Assembly: GCA_030444405.1 (NCBI GenBank)
Contig: JARFPM010000006.1
Location: forward strand, 1 to 60,512
DNA length: 60,512 nt
DNA from: Nitrospira sp.
GTDB taxonomy: Bacteria; Nitrospirota; Nitrospiria; Nitrospirales; Nitrospiraceae
Direction: 5' to 3'
Under the pieces are notes generated by a model that was not told where the DNA came from, did not search any database, and worked only from the letters and a program-made list of their open reading frames with translations. The position numbers and the translations under genes were made by a program. Every line of letters starts with the position of its first letter. Positions within the stretch are counted from its first letter, which is position 1. Below are positions 42,946 through 54,985 of this stretch, in pieces.

Positions 42946-43419
42946 CTACTTCCGCTCTTTGATCGCTCGCTCAACTTCTCTACCAGCTTCCCGAGCTTTG
43001 ATTGATTCTCGACGATCATGCTGCTTCTTTCCTTTGGCTAATCCCAGTTCGACCTTGGCCTGGCCTCGCTCCGAAAAATAGATTCGTAGCGGGATCAGCG
43101 TGAGACCCTTCTGCTGGGTTTTCCCCAGGAGCTTGTTGATCTCCTTTCGATGAAGGAGCAGTTTGCGCGTCCTGATCGGATCGTGGTTCATAATGTTGCC
43201 GTGGCTATAGGGGCTGATGTGGCAGTGATGAAGAAAGACCTCTCCCTCCTTCACACTGGCATAGCTATCCTGTAAATTCACCCGCCGATCACGGAGCGAT
43301 TTTACCTCGGTCCCCTTGAGGACAATCCCGGCCTCGAATTTTTCTTCGATAAAATAATCGTGGTAGGCTTTCCGATTGGTGACCACGACCTTCCGTTGAT
43401 CTTCCGTTTCTTTAGCCAT
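42946..43419 (-). CDS. smpB: SsrA-binding protein SmpB
   Basis: 157 residues. [28 protein letters not shown] opens the OB fold, followed by [45 protein letters not shown] and the basic tail [26 protein letters not shown]. It binds tmRNA and brings it to stalled ribosomes. No tmRNA gene was recognised in this window. Divergent from the DciA-like gene. Confidence 0.97.
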   Translation of the reverse strand: MAKETEDQRKVVVTNRKAYHDYFIEEKFEAGIVLKGTEVKSLRDRRVNLQDSYASVKEGEVFLHHCHISPYSHGNIMNHDPIRTRKLLLHRKEINKLLGKTQQKGLTLIPLRIYFSERGQAKVELGLAKGKKQHDRRESIKAREAGREVERAIKERK

Positions 43420-43471
43420 GATCCGACACCGACAGCTTGATCTATTTCTCCGCTACCGCCTATCATGCCAT

Positions 43472-43975
43472 ATGATCGGTCCAGGTACACTCGATTCCTT
43501 CGGCAGCATCCTTTCGGGTCTTTCCAAGCGGCTCGGTCTCGAATCAAGACTGGTGGAACTTCGTTTGCAGCATCGATGGCGCGACATCGTGGGCGAGCCC
43601 ATGGCTTCCCACACCTGGCCGGCCCAGATTCGCTTCAAGAAACTCTACCTAACCGTCAGAAATTCCGTCTGGCTGCAACAGCTGACGTTCCTCAAACCGG
43701 CGCTCTTGGCGAAGCTGCAGGCAGAGTCAGGAATGGAGTCCGTAACGGACATTGCGTGTCGCGTCGGAGAGATCCCCGGTGAGACCGAGGTTTCCCCCGC
43801 AAGTCTCCCCACCGACATCGGATCGACTCGGTCAGAGACATCGTGGGCCGAGCTGGTCTCGTATACCGCCATGATCCAAGATCCTTCCATCCGCGAGCGG
43901 CTTAGAGAGGTGATATCGAGATACCCTGCTCAGCGTCCTCCTCGACCGGCAAAGGGTCCGTCACGAGCCCCTTGA
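43472..43975 (+). CDS. DUF721/DciA-like protein
   Basis: 167 residues from ATG 43472; an ATG at 43418 in the same frame is possible but has no better ribosome-binding site. The DUF721 core is seen: LRLQHRWRDIVGEPMASHTWPAQIRFKKLYLTVRNSVWLQQLTFLKPALLAKL. Proteins with this domain include DciA, the helicase loader used where DnaC/DnaI are absent. Its position near gyrA-gyrB-dnaN-dnaA fits a replication role. It overlaps the convergent hypothetical gene by 74 nt. Confidence 0.8.
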   Translation: MIGPGTLDSFGSILSGLSKRLGLESRLVELRLQHRWRDIVGEPMASHTWPAQIRFKKLYLTVRNSVWLQQLTFLKPALLAKLQAESGMESVTDIACRVGEIPGETEVSPASLPTDIGSTRSETSWAELVSYTAMIQDPSIRERLREVISRYPAQRPPRPAKGPSRAP

Positions 43976-44513
43976 AGAGGATCCGTGTGTCACTGGCGAC
44001 CCGGCCATTCTTGGGGATAGGGCCTATTCCTCCTTCTTCATCCTGGTCTTGCAATCGATAGTATCCTCGCATGGATCGTTCATAGTCCTTGATGACCGCC
44101 GCATCCCCGGCCAGATACTTTGCCAGCAGCTCTGGATCGGTCCATCCGTGGTTGTCGAAGACATAGATCACGATCTGTCTGTACCGACCTCCTGGATCCT
44201 CCGGAGTCGTCGGGTAGATCTTCATAGGGCCGAAATCGCGCGTCTGATGCCCGACCTTTCGAAAACGCTTCAGCAGCTTTTCGATCTGATCATCTTGGGT
44301 CCCTGAAGGGACATGTGCGGCAACAACATGGCCTGATTGAGAGCCGACGGTATAGGGAGGAATCGATCGATCGGGGCGACTAAGATACATACCCCCCCAG
44401 ATCAAGGCGAAGGACCCCACAAAGACACCAAGCGCGAATTTGACGACGAAATCGAGTGGCTTCTTGGTCTTCGGACCGTCGGGAGGCATGGAAGAGGACA
44501 GCTGCTGATGCAT
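43902..44513 (-). CDS. Hypothetical single-pass membrane protein, 203 aa
   Basis: A cytoplasmic start of 23 residues is followed by one membrane helix (FVVKFALGVFVGSFALIWGGMYLS) and an extra-cytoplasmic domain of about 150 residues (DDQIEKLLKRFRKVGHQTRDFG, YRQIVIYVFDNHGWTDPELL). No family is recognised. It lies 25 nt downstream of gyrA on the same strand. The 3' end overlaps the DciA-like gene, which is unusual but both frames look protein-like. Confidence 0.72.
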   Translation of the reverse strand: MHQQLSSSMPPDGPKTKKPLDFVVKFALGVFVGSFALIWGGMYLSRPDRSIPPYTVGSQSGHVVAAHVPSGTQDDQIEKLLKRFRKVGHQTRDFGPMKIYPTTPEDPGGRYRQIVIYVFDNHGWTDPELLAKYLAGDAAVIKDYERSMRGYYRLQDQDEEGGIGPIPKNGRVASDTRILFKGLVTDPLPVEEDAEQGISISPL

Positions 44514-44538
44514 TGAACGATTACGTGGCTCGGGCGGG

Positions 44539-47016
44539 TCAGGCTTCGGGGATGTCTTCCGAACCCGTGTCCTCCCGTTCTACCACTTCCGCGAGTCTCG
44601 CGACGCCTACGACTCGGTCTCCTTCACCGTCGAGGTCAAGAATGCGGACACCTTGGGTATTCCGACCAATCTCGCGGATATCGTCTACCTTACAGCGAAG
44701 CACTTTACCCTGCGCAGCCATCAACATGATCTGATCGCCATCTCGTACTTGAAGGAATCCCACGGCTAGACCGTTTCGCTCCGTTGTCTTGACGCTGATA
44801 ATACCTTTGCCGCCACGACCCTGAATGCGGTATTCGCCCACGGGTGTTCGTTTGCCGTAGCCGCCTTCCGTGACGGTCAAAATGGATGTCGTGGAATCAG
44901 GGGTGATCGTTTCCATGCCGATAACTTCGTTCCCCTCTTCGAGCGTGATCCCTTTCACCCCATACGCCGTCCGCCCCATGGACCTCACCTCTTCTTCTTT
45001 GAATCGAATGGTGATGCCCTGCCGTGTCCCGAGAAGAATTTCCCGCTGTCCATCAGTCAGTTGAACGCCGATCAGCTTATCGCCGCTCTCAAGTCCCAAA
45101 GCGATGATCCCGCCTTGCCGTGGATTGCTGAACGCGGACAGTTCCGTTTTTTTGATGATGCCCTTTTTGGTACCCATCACGATATACCGGTCGTCCCTGA
45201 ACTCTTTCACCGGCAATGTGGCCGTGACCCTTTCATTACTCGACAGCGCGAGCAGGTTGACGAGAGCCTTGCCCTTTGCTGCACGGCTGGCCTCAGGAAT
45301 TTCATGGACCTTTAACCAATACACCTTGCCGGCGTCCGTGAAAAAGAGCAGTGAATCATGGGTGGAGGCCGTGAAGAGATTCACGACGAAATCTTCCTCC
45401 TTGATACCCATGCCGATCTTGCCTTTTCCTCCTCGTCGCTGGGCACGATAGAGCGACACGGCATTTCGTTTGATGTATCCAGCGTGAGAGATCGTAACAA
45501 TCACTTCTTCTGCTGCAATCAGATCTTCCAGGCTGATCTCCGCCTCTTCCTTGACGATCTGCGTCCGCCGTTCGTCCTTGTAGGCCTCACGAATTTCGGT
45601 CAGCTCGTCCTTAATGATGGTCCTGACCAACGCCTCGCTCGCGAGCACGGATTTCAGGTATTCGATCTGCTTGAGCACTTCTTGGTATTCTTCGACGAGC
45701 TTGGTACGTTCCAGCTGCGTTAAGCGCTGGAGCCGCATGTCGAGGATCGCATTGGCTTGGATCTCGGTAAGGCCGAACTGACGCATCAAACCGGCCCGCG
45801 CTTCATCGGGTGATTGAGACCGTCTGATGAGCGTGATCACGGCATCAAGATTGTCGAGCGCGATCTTGAGTCCTTCGAGGATATGCGCTCGCTCCTCTGC
45901 TTTTCTGAGCTCGAAGGCCGTCCGTCGCACCACGACTTCCCGTCGATGCTCAAGGAAATAATGGAGGATCTGTTTGAGGTTCAGAATCTCCGGGCGATTG
46001 TTCACGAGCGCCAACATGATGACGCCGAAGGTGGTTTCCAGCGGTGTGTGCTTGTAGAGATTGTTCAACACCACCAACGGGATTTCACCTCGCTTGAGCT
46101 CGATGACCACCCGGACACCCTCGCGATCCGAGGACTCATCTCGCAAGTCGGAGATGCCTTTGATCCGGTCTTCCTGAACCAACTCGGCAATCTTCTTGAT
46201 CAATGACACCTTGTTGACTTGATACGGAATCTCCGTCACGATGAGCCGTTCGCGCTCGGTGCGTTCATCGGTTTCTACAACGACTTTTGCCCGCAACTTC
46301 AAGAGACCCCGACCGGTCTCGTAGGCCTCCTTGATACCGCTCATGCCGTAGATGAACCCGGCCGTTGGAAAATCAGGTCCCGGGATTTTCTTCATCAACT
46401 GGGCAATTGTGACGTCTGGACTCTCTAAGAGCAGGAGCAATCCATCGATGATCTCGGCAATGTTGTGCGTCGGGATGTTCGTGGCATAGCCGACCGCGAT
46501 GCCGCCAGCCCCGTTAATGAGGAGATTCGGCACCCTGGTTGGTAGAACCAATGGTTCCTGCCTTGATTCGTCATAGTTGGGAGCGAAGTCGACCGTCTCC
46601 TTGTCGATGTCGGCCAGCATTTCCTCAGCGAGTTTGGTCATGCGCGCTTCGGTGTAGCGCATCGCAGCCGCTGAATCGCCGTCCATCGATCCATAGTTGC
46701 CCTGGCCGTCGACGAGGGGATAACGCATGTTGAAGTCCTGCGCCATCCGGACGAGGGTGTCGTAAATGGCCGTATCGCCATGGGGATGATAATTGCCCAT
46801 AATCTCGCCCACGATCTTGGCGGACTTGCGGTAGGCCCGATTGGAGGCGAGACCCATTTCGTTCATGCCGAACAGGATGCGGCGATGGACCGGCTTGAGC
46901 CCGTCGCGGACGTCAGGCAGCGCCCGTCCTACGATGACGCTCATCGCATAATCGAGGTAAGACGATTTCATTTCGTCTTCTATCGCGATGTGGCCTAGAC
47001 GTTCATCAGGGGGCAT
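44539..47016 (-). CDS. gyrA: DNA gyrase subunit A
   Basis: 825 residues, usual length. Catalytic Tyr121 in AAAMRYTEARM; the quinolone-resistance region reads HPHGDTAIYDTLVR, with Thr82 at the position of E. coli Ser83 and Asp86 kept. The C-terminal beta-pinwheel repeats are present, with the GyrA box as RRGGKGKIG (canonical QRRGGKG). With GyrB it introduces negative supercoils. Third in dnaA-dnaN-gyrB-gyrA from the origin. Confidence 0.98.
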   Translation of the reverse strand: MPPDERLGHIAIEDEMKSSYLDYAMSVIVGRALPDVRDGLKPVHRRILFGMNEMGLASNRAYRKSAKIVGEIMGNYHPHGDTAIYDTLVRMAQDFNMRYPLVDGQGNYGSMDGDSAAAMRYTEARMTKLAEEMLADIDKETVDFAPNYDESRQEPLVLPTRVPNLLINGAGGIAVGYATNIPTHNIAEIIDGLLLLLESPDVTIAQLMKKIPGPDFPTAGFIYGMSGIKEAYETGRGLLKLRAKVVVETDERTERERLIVTEIPYQVNKVSLIKKIAELVQEDRIKGISDLRDESSDREGVRVVIELKRGEIPLVVLNNLYKHTPLETTFGVIMLALVNNRPEILNLKQILHYFLEHRREVVVRRTAFELRKAEERAHILEGLKIALDNLDAVITLIRRSQSPDEARAGLMRQFGLTEIQANAILDMRLQRLTQLERTKLVEEYQEVLKQIEYLKSVLASEALVRTIIKDELTEIREAYKDERRTQIVKEEAEISLEDLIAAEEVIVTISHAGYIKRNAVSLYRAQRRGGKGKIGMGIKEEDFVVNLFTASTHDSLLFFTDAGKVYWLKVHEIPEASRAAKGKALVNLLALSSNERVTATLPVKEFRDDRYIVMGTKKGIIKKTELSAFSNPRQGGIIALGLESGDKLIGVQLTDGQREILLGTRQGITIRFKEEEVRSMGRTAYGVKGITLEEGNEVIGMETITPDSTTSILTVTEGGYGKRTPVGEYRIQGRGGKGIISVKTTERNGLAVGFLQVRDGDQIMLMAAQGKVLRCKVDDIREIGRNTQGVRILDLDGEGDRVVGVARLAEVVEREDTGSEDIPEA

Positions 47017-47076
47017 TCCGAACTCCTCGTCAATCGACTGATCAAGACGCTTCCGGCGTTTGACGCTGGACGATTT

Positions 47077-49665
<2,589 letters not shown>

Positions 49666-49728
49666 CTATGGGACGTTGAGCCTCTGGGTGACGCGAGAAC
49701 ATTGCCGGCGGACTTTTTCAGCATCCCG

Positions 49729-50856
49729 TTAAATCTTAATGGGCATGACCACACACTTGAACCCCGGGCTTTCCGGCTCCTGGATCAGACAGGGACTCAG
49801 CGGGGTTTCCATCTGAAGCGATATGGTTTCCCCGTCCATCACACTGAAGACATCCAGAAGATAACGGGCATTGAATCCCGTATTGAGAGTCTCTCCCTCG
49901 TACCGGGCGGGCAATTCTTCTGTGGCTTCCCCGTAGTCCGGACTGCTGGAAAACAAGGTCATCTTGCCGGATGAGAACGAAATCTTTACCGCGCTGGCTT
50001 TGTCCTTGGCCAGTACCGACACGCGACGCAAGGCGCTCTCCAATTCACCTCGACTCACGCTGATCTTCTTGCCGCTTTCCTTTGGAATGACCTGTTGATA
50101 GTTGGGGTAGTTGCCTTCCATCAGCCGCGATGTCAGCAGCAAACCGCTCTTGCGGAAGATCATCAGATTCTTCGAGAAACCGATGAGCGGTTCGGCGTCT
50201 CCGCCCTCCTCCAACAGGCGGCGGATTTCATGCGCAGCCTTCTTGGGTATGATCGCTTTCATTTCCTGCGGCACACCTTTGTTACCGGCCTTGCCGACTT
50301 CCTGCTCCGCCACCGCCAAACGATGGCCATCTGTGCCGATTAATCGAAGCGAGGTTTTGTTGTCGGTCGCAACCAGGGTGACCAGGAGGCCGTTTAAGAT
50401 ATATCGAGCATCGTTATCACCGGCGGCAAAGAGTGTCTTCCGAATCAACTCCAGAAGCCCCTCTCCCGAGAGAGGTATCAATCCCTCGCGTTCGATCGTC
50501 GGCAGTGCGGGGTACTCGCTACTAGGGAGACCGACGACCTTGAATTGGCTCTTCCCGGCCTGGATGGTGGTCCAGTTGTTGTCAGTCGCCGTCATTTCGA
50601 TGTCACCAGGGGGTAATTCTTTGACGATTTCGAAGAGCTTTCGGGCTGAGATGGTTACACCGCCGGTCGAAAGAACAGTCCCCTTGTACAGACCTCGGAC
50701 GCCGATCTCGAGATCCGTCGCCACGATCTCCACCCCGTCTTGCTTGGCTTCCAACAGAATGTTCGACAGAATCGGCATCGTGTTCCGTTTCTCCACGACA
50801 CCTTGGACCCGCTGGAGTCCTGTCAACAATTCATCCCGTCCAATACGTACTTTCAT
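49729..50856 (-). CDS. dnaN: DNA polymerase III beta subunit (sliding clamp)
   Basis: 375 residues in three similar domains. MKVRIGRDELLTGLQRVQGVVEKRNTMPILSNILLEA is the conserved start, LIGTDGHRLAVAEQEV marks the middle domain and the protein ends PGFKCVVMPIKI (family PMRL/PMKI). The ring clamps polymerase to DNA. It lies 23 nt downstream of dnaA and probably shares its promoter. Confidence 0.98.
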   Translation of the reverse strand: MKVRIGRDELLTGLQRVQGVVEKRNTMPILSNILLEAKQDGVEIVATDLEIGVRGLYKGTVLSTGGVTISARKLFEIVKELPPGDIEMTATDNNWTTIQAGKSQFKVVGLPSSEYPALPTIEREGLIPLSGEGLLELIRKTLFAAGDNDARYILNGLLVTLVATDNKTSLRLIGTDGHRLAVAEQEVGKAGNKGVPQEMKAIIPKKAAHEIRRLLEEGGDAEPLIGFSKNLMIFRKSGLLLTSRLMEGNYPNYQQVIPKESGKKISVSRGELESALRRVSVLAKDKASAVKISFSSGKMTLFSSSPDYGEATEELPARYEGETLNTGFNARYLLDVFSVMDGETISLQMETPLSPCLIQEPESPGFKCVVMPIKI

Positions 50857-50879
50857 GGAGAATTCTCCCTGCCAAGCTC

Positions 50880-52223
50880 TTAACTTCGAAGAATGTGCTC
50901 TTTTAAGGTTTCAAGCGTCGCCTGCAACACTGTGTCCGTCTCCTTGGCCTTCGCGACCTGACGACAAGCGTGAATGATCGTCGTATGGTCCTTGCCGCCG
51001 AATTGGCGCCCGATTTCAGGGTACGATGCATCGGTCAACTCGCGACACAGATACATTGCGATTTGTCGAGGATGCACCAGCGTCTTACTCCTTCGGCGAG
51101 ATTTCAGCTCCGTCATCTTTACGTGGAATTCTGTGCAGACCGCCTCTTGAATATCATCCATCGCAACGATCTTCTTCTTGTCCCCAATGAGATCGCGGAG
51201 GACGTTCTTGGCAAGATCGAGGGTTATCACTTGCCCGGTCAATGAGGCATACGCACCTAATCGAACCAGACTGCCTTCAAGTTCGCGGATATTACTCTTC
51301 ATTGTGGTTGACAGAAACTGGATGACGTCTTCCGGCAGTTTGACCCCCTCATCTTCTGATTTTTTTCTCAGAATGGCGATGCGGGTCTCCACATCAGGTG
51401 GCTGTAAGTCCGCAATCAGCCCCCATTCAAAGCGAGATCTTAGACGCTCCTCGATATCCGGCATGTCCTTGGGAAAACGATCACTTGAGAGGACAATCTG
51501 TTTATGCCCCTCATACAAGGCATTGAACGTATGGAAGAACTCTTCCTGTGTCCGTTCCTTCCCAACCAGAAACTGAATATCGTCGATCATGAGCATATCG
51601 ATATGTCTATAGCGTTTTCGTAGGTCCATCATCTTGTCATAGCGAATGGAGTTGATCACCTCGTTGGTAAACTGTTCCGTGGTCAGGTAAGCGATCCGCA
51701 GATCGCTCTTTTCAGCCACGTGATTTCCTATTGCGTTGAGGAGATGGGTTTTCCCAAGTCCTACACCTCCGTAAATGAAGAGCGGGTTATACGTCTGTCC
51801 CGGCTGTTCTGCCACCGCCATGCAGGCCGCATGGGCGAATTGATTCCCGGCACCCACGACGAAGTTCTTGAATGTATATTTTGGGTTTAGCTGGATTCCC
51901 CGCCGAGGCTTGGACTGTGTGGGGACCCGAGGGCTAGTTACAGCAGCTTGCGGTTCTGCCTCCTGCGCAGCTCCCCTCTGACGGACAGTGAAGGCGACAC
52001 CCAGCAGCCCACCGCCACGAGCCATGGCCATGGCTTCTGCCAGCAGAGGTCCATAATGAGCATCCAACCATTCTCCAAAGAATTTATTCGGAACCCCAAT
52101 GTGGGCGGTCGAGTTTTCAATCCGGTCCAGATGAACCGGTATAAACCATGTGTCATACACCTGCTTGGGAACTTTCCCTTGGATATACCGCAGTGCTTCG
52201 TGCCAAATAGTATCAATACTCAT
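50880..52223 (-). CDS. dnaA: Chromosomal replication initiator DnaA
   Basis: 447 residues. Domain I (IWHEALRYIQGKVPKQVYDTWF), a short linker, AAA+ core with Walker A GGVGLGKTH and Walker B MLMIDDIQFL, and domain IV with the DnaA-box signature GGKDHTTIIHACRQV. It opens oriC and loads helicase. The putative oriC is directly upstream. ATP-sensor residues are in place. Confidence 0.98.
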   Translation of the reverse strand: MSIDTIWHEALRYIQGKVPKQVYDTWFIPVHLDRIENSTAHIGVPNKFFGEWLDAHYGPLLAEAMAMARGGGLLGVAFTVRQRGAAQEAEPQAAVTSPRVPTQSKPRRGIQLNPKYTFKNFVVGAGNQFAHAACMAVAEQPGQTYNPLFIYGGVGLGKTHLLNAIGNHVAEKSDLRIAYLTTEQFTNEVINSIRYDKMMDLRKRYRHIDMLMIDDIQFLVGKERTQEEFFHTFNALYEGHKQIVLSSDRFPKDMPDIEERLRSRFEWGLIADLQPPDVETRIAILRKKSEDEGVKLPEDVIQFLSTTMKSNIRELEGSLVRLGAYASLTGQVITLDLAKNVLRDLIGDKKKIVAMDDIQEAVCTEFHVKMTELKSRRRSKTLVHPRQIAMYLCRELTDASYPEIGRQFGGKDHTTIIHACRQVAKAKETDTVLQATLETLKEHILRS

Positions 52224-52554
52224 AACACTTCAAACTTACTATTCACAGGATTATTCACACCTGTGGATAGTCATCCTCCCACCTCGTCTTGTCCTAAAAA
52301 AAAGCGACGCTGAATACCATGCCGCACGGGGTCATGTCGAGTTACATAAAAGGTGCCAGGACTGCCATATCCTCACTCCTCACAAGCTATTCACACATTT
52401 CAGCGCATCCATAAAGAACCAATCCACAATATTATCCTTCTCTACCCAGCAATAGTTACTTTTTAAAATCAACAACTTCACACTTATACTCTTTATTCAC
52501 TTCCCTACTATTACTCCCACTGCTACGGATTTTCTTTAGATAATAACTTCGGAG
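52224..52554. other. oriC: Putative replication origin (oriC) upstream of dnaA
   Basis: An AT-rich 330-nt gap with no gene. DnaA-box-like 9-mers: CTATTCACA 52239-52247, TTATTCACA 52251-52259, TGTGGATAG 52262-52270 (reverse of CTATCCACA), CTATTCACA 52387-52395, AATCCACAA 52421-52429 and TTATTCACT 52493-52501. The stretch 52435-52550 is the most AT-rich and could be the unwinding element. Confidence 0.75.
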
Positions 52555-52776
52555 TCATAGTGCTATTACCTTCTTACTCCCAAGGAGTATTTTGAGTACC
52601 TGGTCATAAGATAAAGTCTCTCCCTCTGTGAATCGGGTGTTATTCGTTGCACGCAATACCTTTCCTGGAAGAAGCGGATCTTCCAGAGAAAGCACCACCG
52701 CGGAACCCTCCCCAGAGAAGAGTGCAGGGGACAGGGTATGAAGTGGAGAACGAACAAGATAGACGACCGACGGCAT
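52555..52776 (-). CDS. DsrE-superfamily protein, DsrH/TusB-like, 73 aa
   Basis: Started at ATG 52776, with GGAG upstream. MPSVVYLVRSPLHTLSPALF opens the fold, and the end SYDQVLKILLGSKKVIAL resembles the end of TusB/DsrH (LLxLIxEADKVIxL). Those proteins join TusC and TusD in passing sulfur to tRNA or in sulfur oxidation. Last of three DsrE-type genes in a row; its stop is at the edge of oriC. Confidence 0.6.
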   Translation of the reverse strand: MPSVVYLVRSPLHTLSPALFSGEGSAVVLSLEDPLLPGKVLRATNNTRFTEGETLSYDQVLKILLGSKKVIAL

Positions 52777-52793
52777 AAAAGGGAACTCCAGAC

Positions 52794-53135
52794 TCAAAAA
52801 ACGAGTGCGCAGTCCATGGATCGAATAAAGGATCTGATATTTTCATCCTTTTCTCGTGTGATAGAGAACTCATCTCGAACTGGTATTTGATCCGGCGTAT
52901 CTTGCAGAATGAAAGGGATTTTAAGTTGCTCAATCGAGGGAAGATACTTTTCAAGAATCTCTACATCGAGAATGTCCTCGGTCTCATCTCCCAGGAGACG
53001 AGCAGCCTCCCCAAGGAGAACAACTGTTGTCATGTGAGACCCTGACGCAAGACCAAGAGCAATACGGAGAGCCTCGACAGGCCTATGGGTTTTTCGAGGA
53101 TCTTCTTGAATAACAACGGCTACATTTTTTGCCAT
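52794..53135 (-). CDS. DsrE-superfamily protein, DsrF/TusC-like, 113 aa
   Basis: MAKNVAVVIQEDPRKTHRPVEALRIALGLASGS fits the Rossmann-like DsrE fold, with a middle loop of variable sequence and a short end SMDCALVF. A conserved cysteine as in TusD/DsrE is absent, as is usual for TusC/DsrF. It lies between the other two DsrE-type genes with gaps under 20 nt, so the three form one operon, presumably a hetero-complex. Confidence 0.65.
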   Translation of the reverse strand: MAKNVAVVIQEDPRKTHRPVEALRIALGLASGSHMTTVVLLGEAARLLGDETEDILDVEILEKYLPSIEQLKIPFILQDTPDQIPVRDEFSITREKDENIRSFIRSMDCALVF

Positions 53136-53146
53136 AAGGAAGATAA

Positions 53147-53467
53147 TCAGGTAAACGACAAAAACGGATCACAGGCATCAATGAGTCCAGATAGCACGAC
53201 GAGACCACAGAGTGACATGTTAGGGTCTATGGTTTCGGTTGGAACGTGATGTTGGTGACACCCATAAGCACACGCAAAAACCCGGGCCCCTGCTTGGGCA
53301 AGACCTCGGTAATAGTCGGTGTGAATATTCTTCACGCCTTCATCGATAAGATATAAATAGACCTCGTGGCCAGTATTAAGGGCCGCGCGCGCCAGACCGT
53401 GCACAGTCTCAGCACTGGTGTGTGATGGGGGAAGAGCTAATAAAAAACCTACCTTCTTTGAATCCAC
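53147..53467 (-). CDS. DsrE-superfamily protein, DsrE/TusD-like, 106 aa
   Basis: GTG start at 53467 with only a weak ribosome-binding site. KKVGFLLALPPSHTSAETVHGLARAALNTGHEVYLYLIDEG is the DsrE fold start; cysteines lie in ACAYGCHQHHVP and LCGLVVLSGLIDACD, one of which may be the sulfur-carrying residue of TusD/DsrE. The first gene of the three; hisS lies 93 nt downstream of nothing shared, as it ends at 53561 upstream on the same strand. Confidence 0.65.
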   Translation of the reverse strand: MDSKKVGFLLALPPSHTSAETVHGLARAALNTGHEVYLYLIDEGVKNIHTDYYRGLAQAGARVFACAYGCHQHHVPTETIDPNMSLCGLVVLSGLIDACDPFLSFT

Positions 53468-53560
53468 AGGAATTTATGATTGATTCTAGATAGTTATATA
53501 TAAAATCACAGCCGAAGATTAAGTGGTTATTGAGAGAAAGTCAACCTGAAAAAGCGAGCT

Positions 53561-54823
53561 TCAGGACGTGGGAAGAAGGGACTGAATCTGAGGACTCAAG
53601 GTGGCGAGATTCACGTCATACTGTACTTTAGTCTCCATATCGCGAAGAATAGCTGATCCTTTCACTACTTCGTCATCCCCGATGATGAGAGTGAAGCGAC
53701 ACGCAAGGCGATCAGCTTGTCTTAAATGAGCCTTCAAGTTTGCGGATCGAAAATCGGAGACTGCGTGGATTCCAGCAAGGCGAAGCTCTTCAAGCGCCGT
53801 AAGACCAGCCACAGGACCGTGACTACCGAAGCCAGCGACATAGACAGCCACATCCTCCAGTCCTTTTCCCACTGAGGAGTCCGGTAGTAACATCAACATT
53901 CTTTCGAGGCCGACAGCAAAACCAACAGCTGGAGTAGGTGGCCCTCCAAGAGTTTCAACCAATCCGTCGTAGCGGCCGCCTGCTCCGACTGCATTCTGAG
54001 CGCCCAAGTTAGTCGCAGTGACCTCGAAGGTGGTGAGGTTATAGTAATCAAGACCTCGAACGAGCCGATGATTCAATGAGTAGGGAATCTTGATGACATC
54101 GAGAGCGGCTGAGACTTGTGTGAAGTAAGAACGAGCCGCTTCAGAAAGTGAGTCGCCGAGACGGGGCGCGGTCTCCGTAATGACGCGACACTCAGGGACT
54201 TTGCAGTCCAAGACTCGCAGAGGATTAACTTCAATGCGGTGCTGGCAATTCGCACAAAGGCCGGATTCATGTTGCTTGAGGTAAGTCACGAGGTGAGGCC
54301 GATAGGTGTCTCGATCAGCGCTGTAGCCTAGGTTGTTAATCTCCAAAGTGAGATTAGGTAGATTGAGGTCAGACAGGATCCGCCAGAGGAGGGCAATGAC
54401 CTCGACATCGGCTCGGGGATCAGCCATACCAATCGACTCGACGCCGAACTGATGAAATTGTCTGAGACGGCCTGCTTGCGGCCGTTCGTGACGAAACATC
54501 GGTCCGAAATAGAAATATTTCTGAGGAACGGGGATCGCGGCACGATTGTGCTCGATATAGGATCGGACGGTCCCAGCGGTCCCTTCAGGTCGAAGGGTCA
54601 GCGAGGTGCCGTCCCGGTCCTGGAACGTGTACATTTCCTTCTCAACAATATCGGTCGATGCACCGATGCTTCGCGCAAACAAGGTCGTCACTTCAAAGAT
54701 CGGAATGCGAATTTCATGAAATCCATACCGGCCCGCCCACCGCCTGGCAGCCTCTTCGATAAGGCGCCAACGAGGCGTCTCCTCTGGCAACAGATCTTTG
54801 ACACCTTTGATACCCTTGATCAT
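53561..54823 (-). CDS. hisS: Histidyl-tRNA synthetase
   Basis: 420 residues, class II. Motif 2 region FYFGPMFRHERPQAGRLRQFHQFGVE, histidine-specific loops LVRGLDYYNLTTFEV and AVGAGGRYDGLVETLGG, motif 3 PAVGFAVGLERMLML, and the C-terminal anticodon-binding domain. It charges tRNA-His. The DsrE-type genes follow on the same strand after 93 nt and might be co-transcribed. Confidence 0.97.
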   Translation of the reverse strand: MIKGIKGVKDLLPEETPRWRLIEEAARRWAGRYGFHEIRIPIFEVTTLFARSIGASTDIVEKEMYTFQDRDGTSLTLRPEGTAGTVRSYIEHNRAAIPVPQKYFYFGPMFRHERPQAGRLRQFHQFGVESIGMADPRADVEVIALLWRILSDLNLPNLTLEINNLGYSADRDTYRPHLVTYLKQHESGLCANCQHRIEVNPLRVLDCKVPECRVITETAPRLGDSLSEAARSYFTQVSAALDVIKIPYSLNHRLVRGLDYYNLTTFEVTATNLGAQNAVGAGGRYDGLVETLGGPPTPAVGFAVGLERMLMLLPDSSVGKGLEDVAVYVAGFGSHGPVAGLTALEELRLAGIHAVSDFRSANLKAHLRQADRLACRFTLIIGDDEVVKGSAILRDMETKVQYDVNLATLSPQIQSLLPTS

Positions 54824-54985
54824 AAAAAACTAGTCGGTTCCCTTGTGTGAGATCCTTCTCATCTCGCAATTCGGCGGACTATAACGGCGCGTTCTGCCGC
54901 AAGTCAACGGACCTGAGCTTGCGCCGTACGGAAGTGAGAGGTATAGTGCGCGGCCTACGGTCCAGTATGATGTGAGAGACCTTCT

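Noticed and set aside
50111-50977. 288-codon plus-strand frame
   Set aside because: Antisense of dnaN, low complexity in Ser/Arg/Pro.
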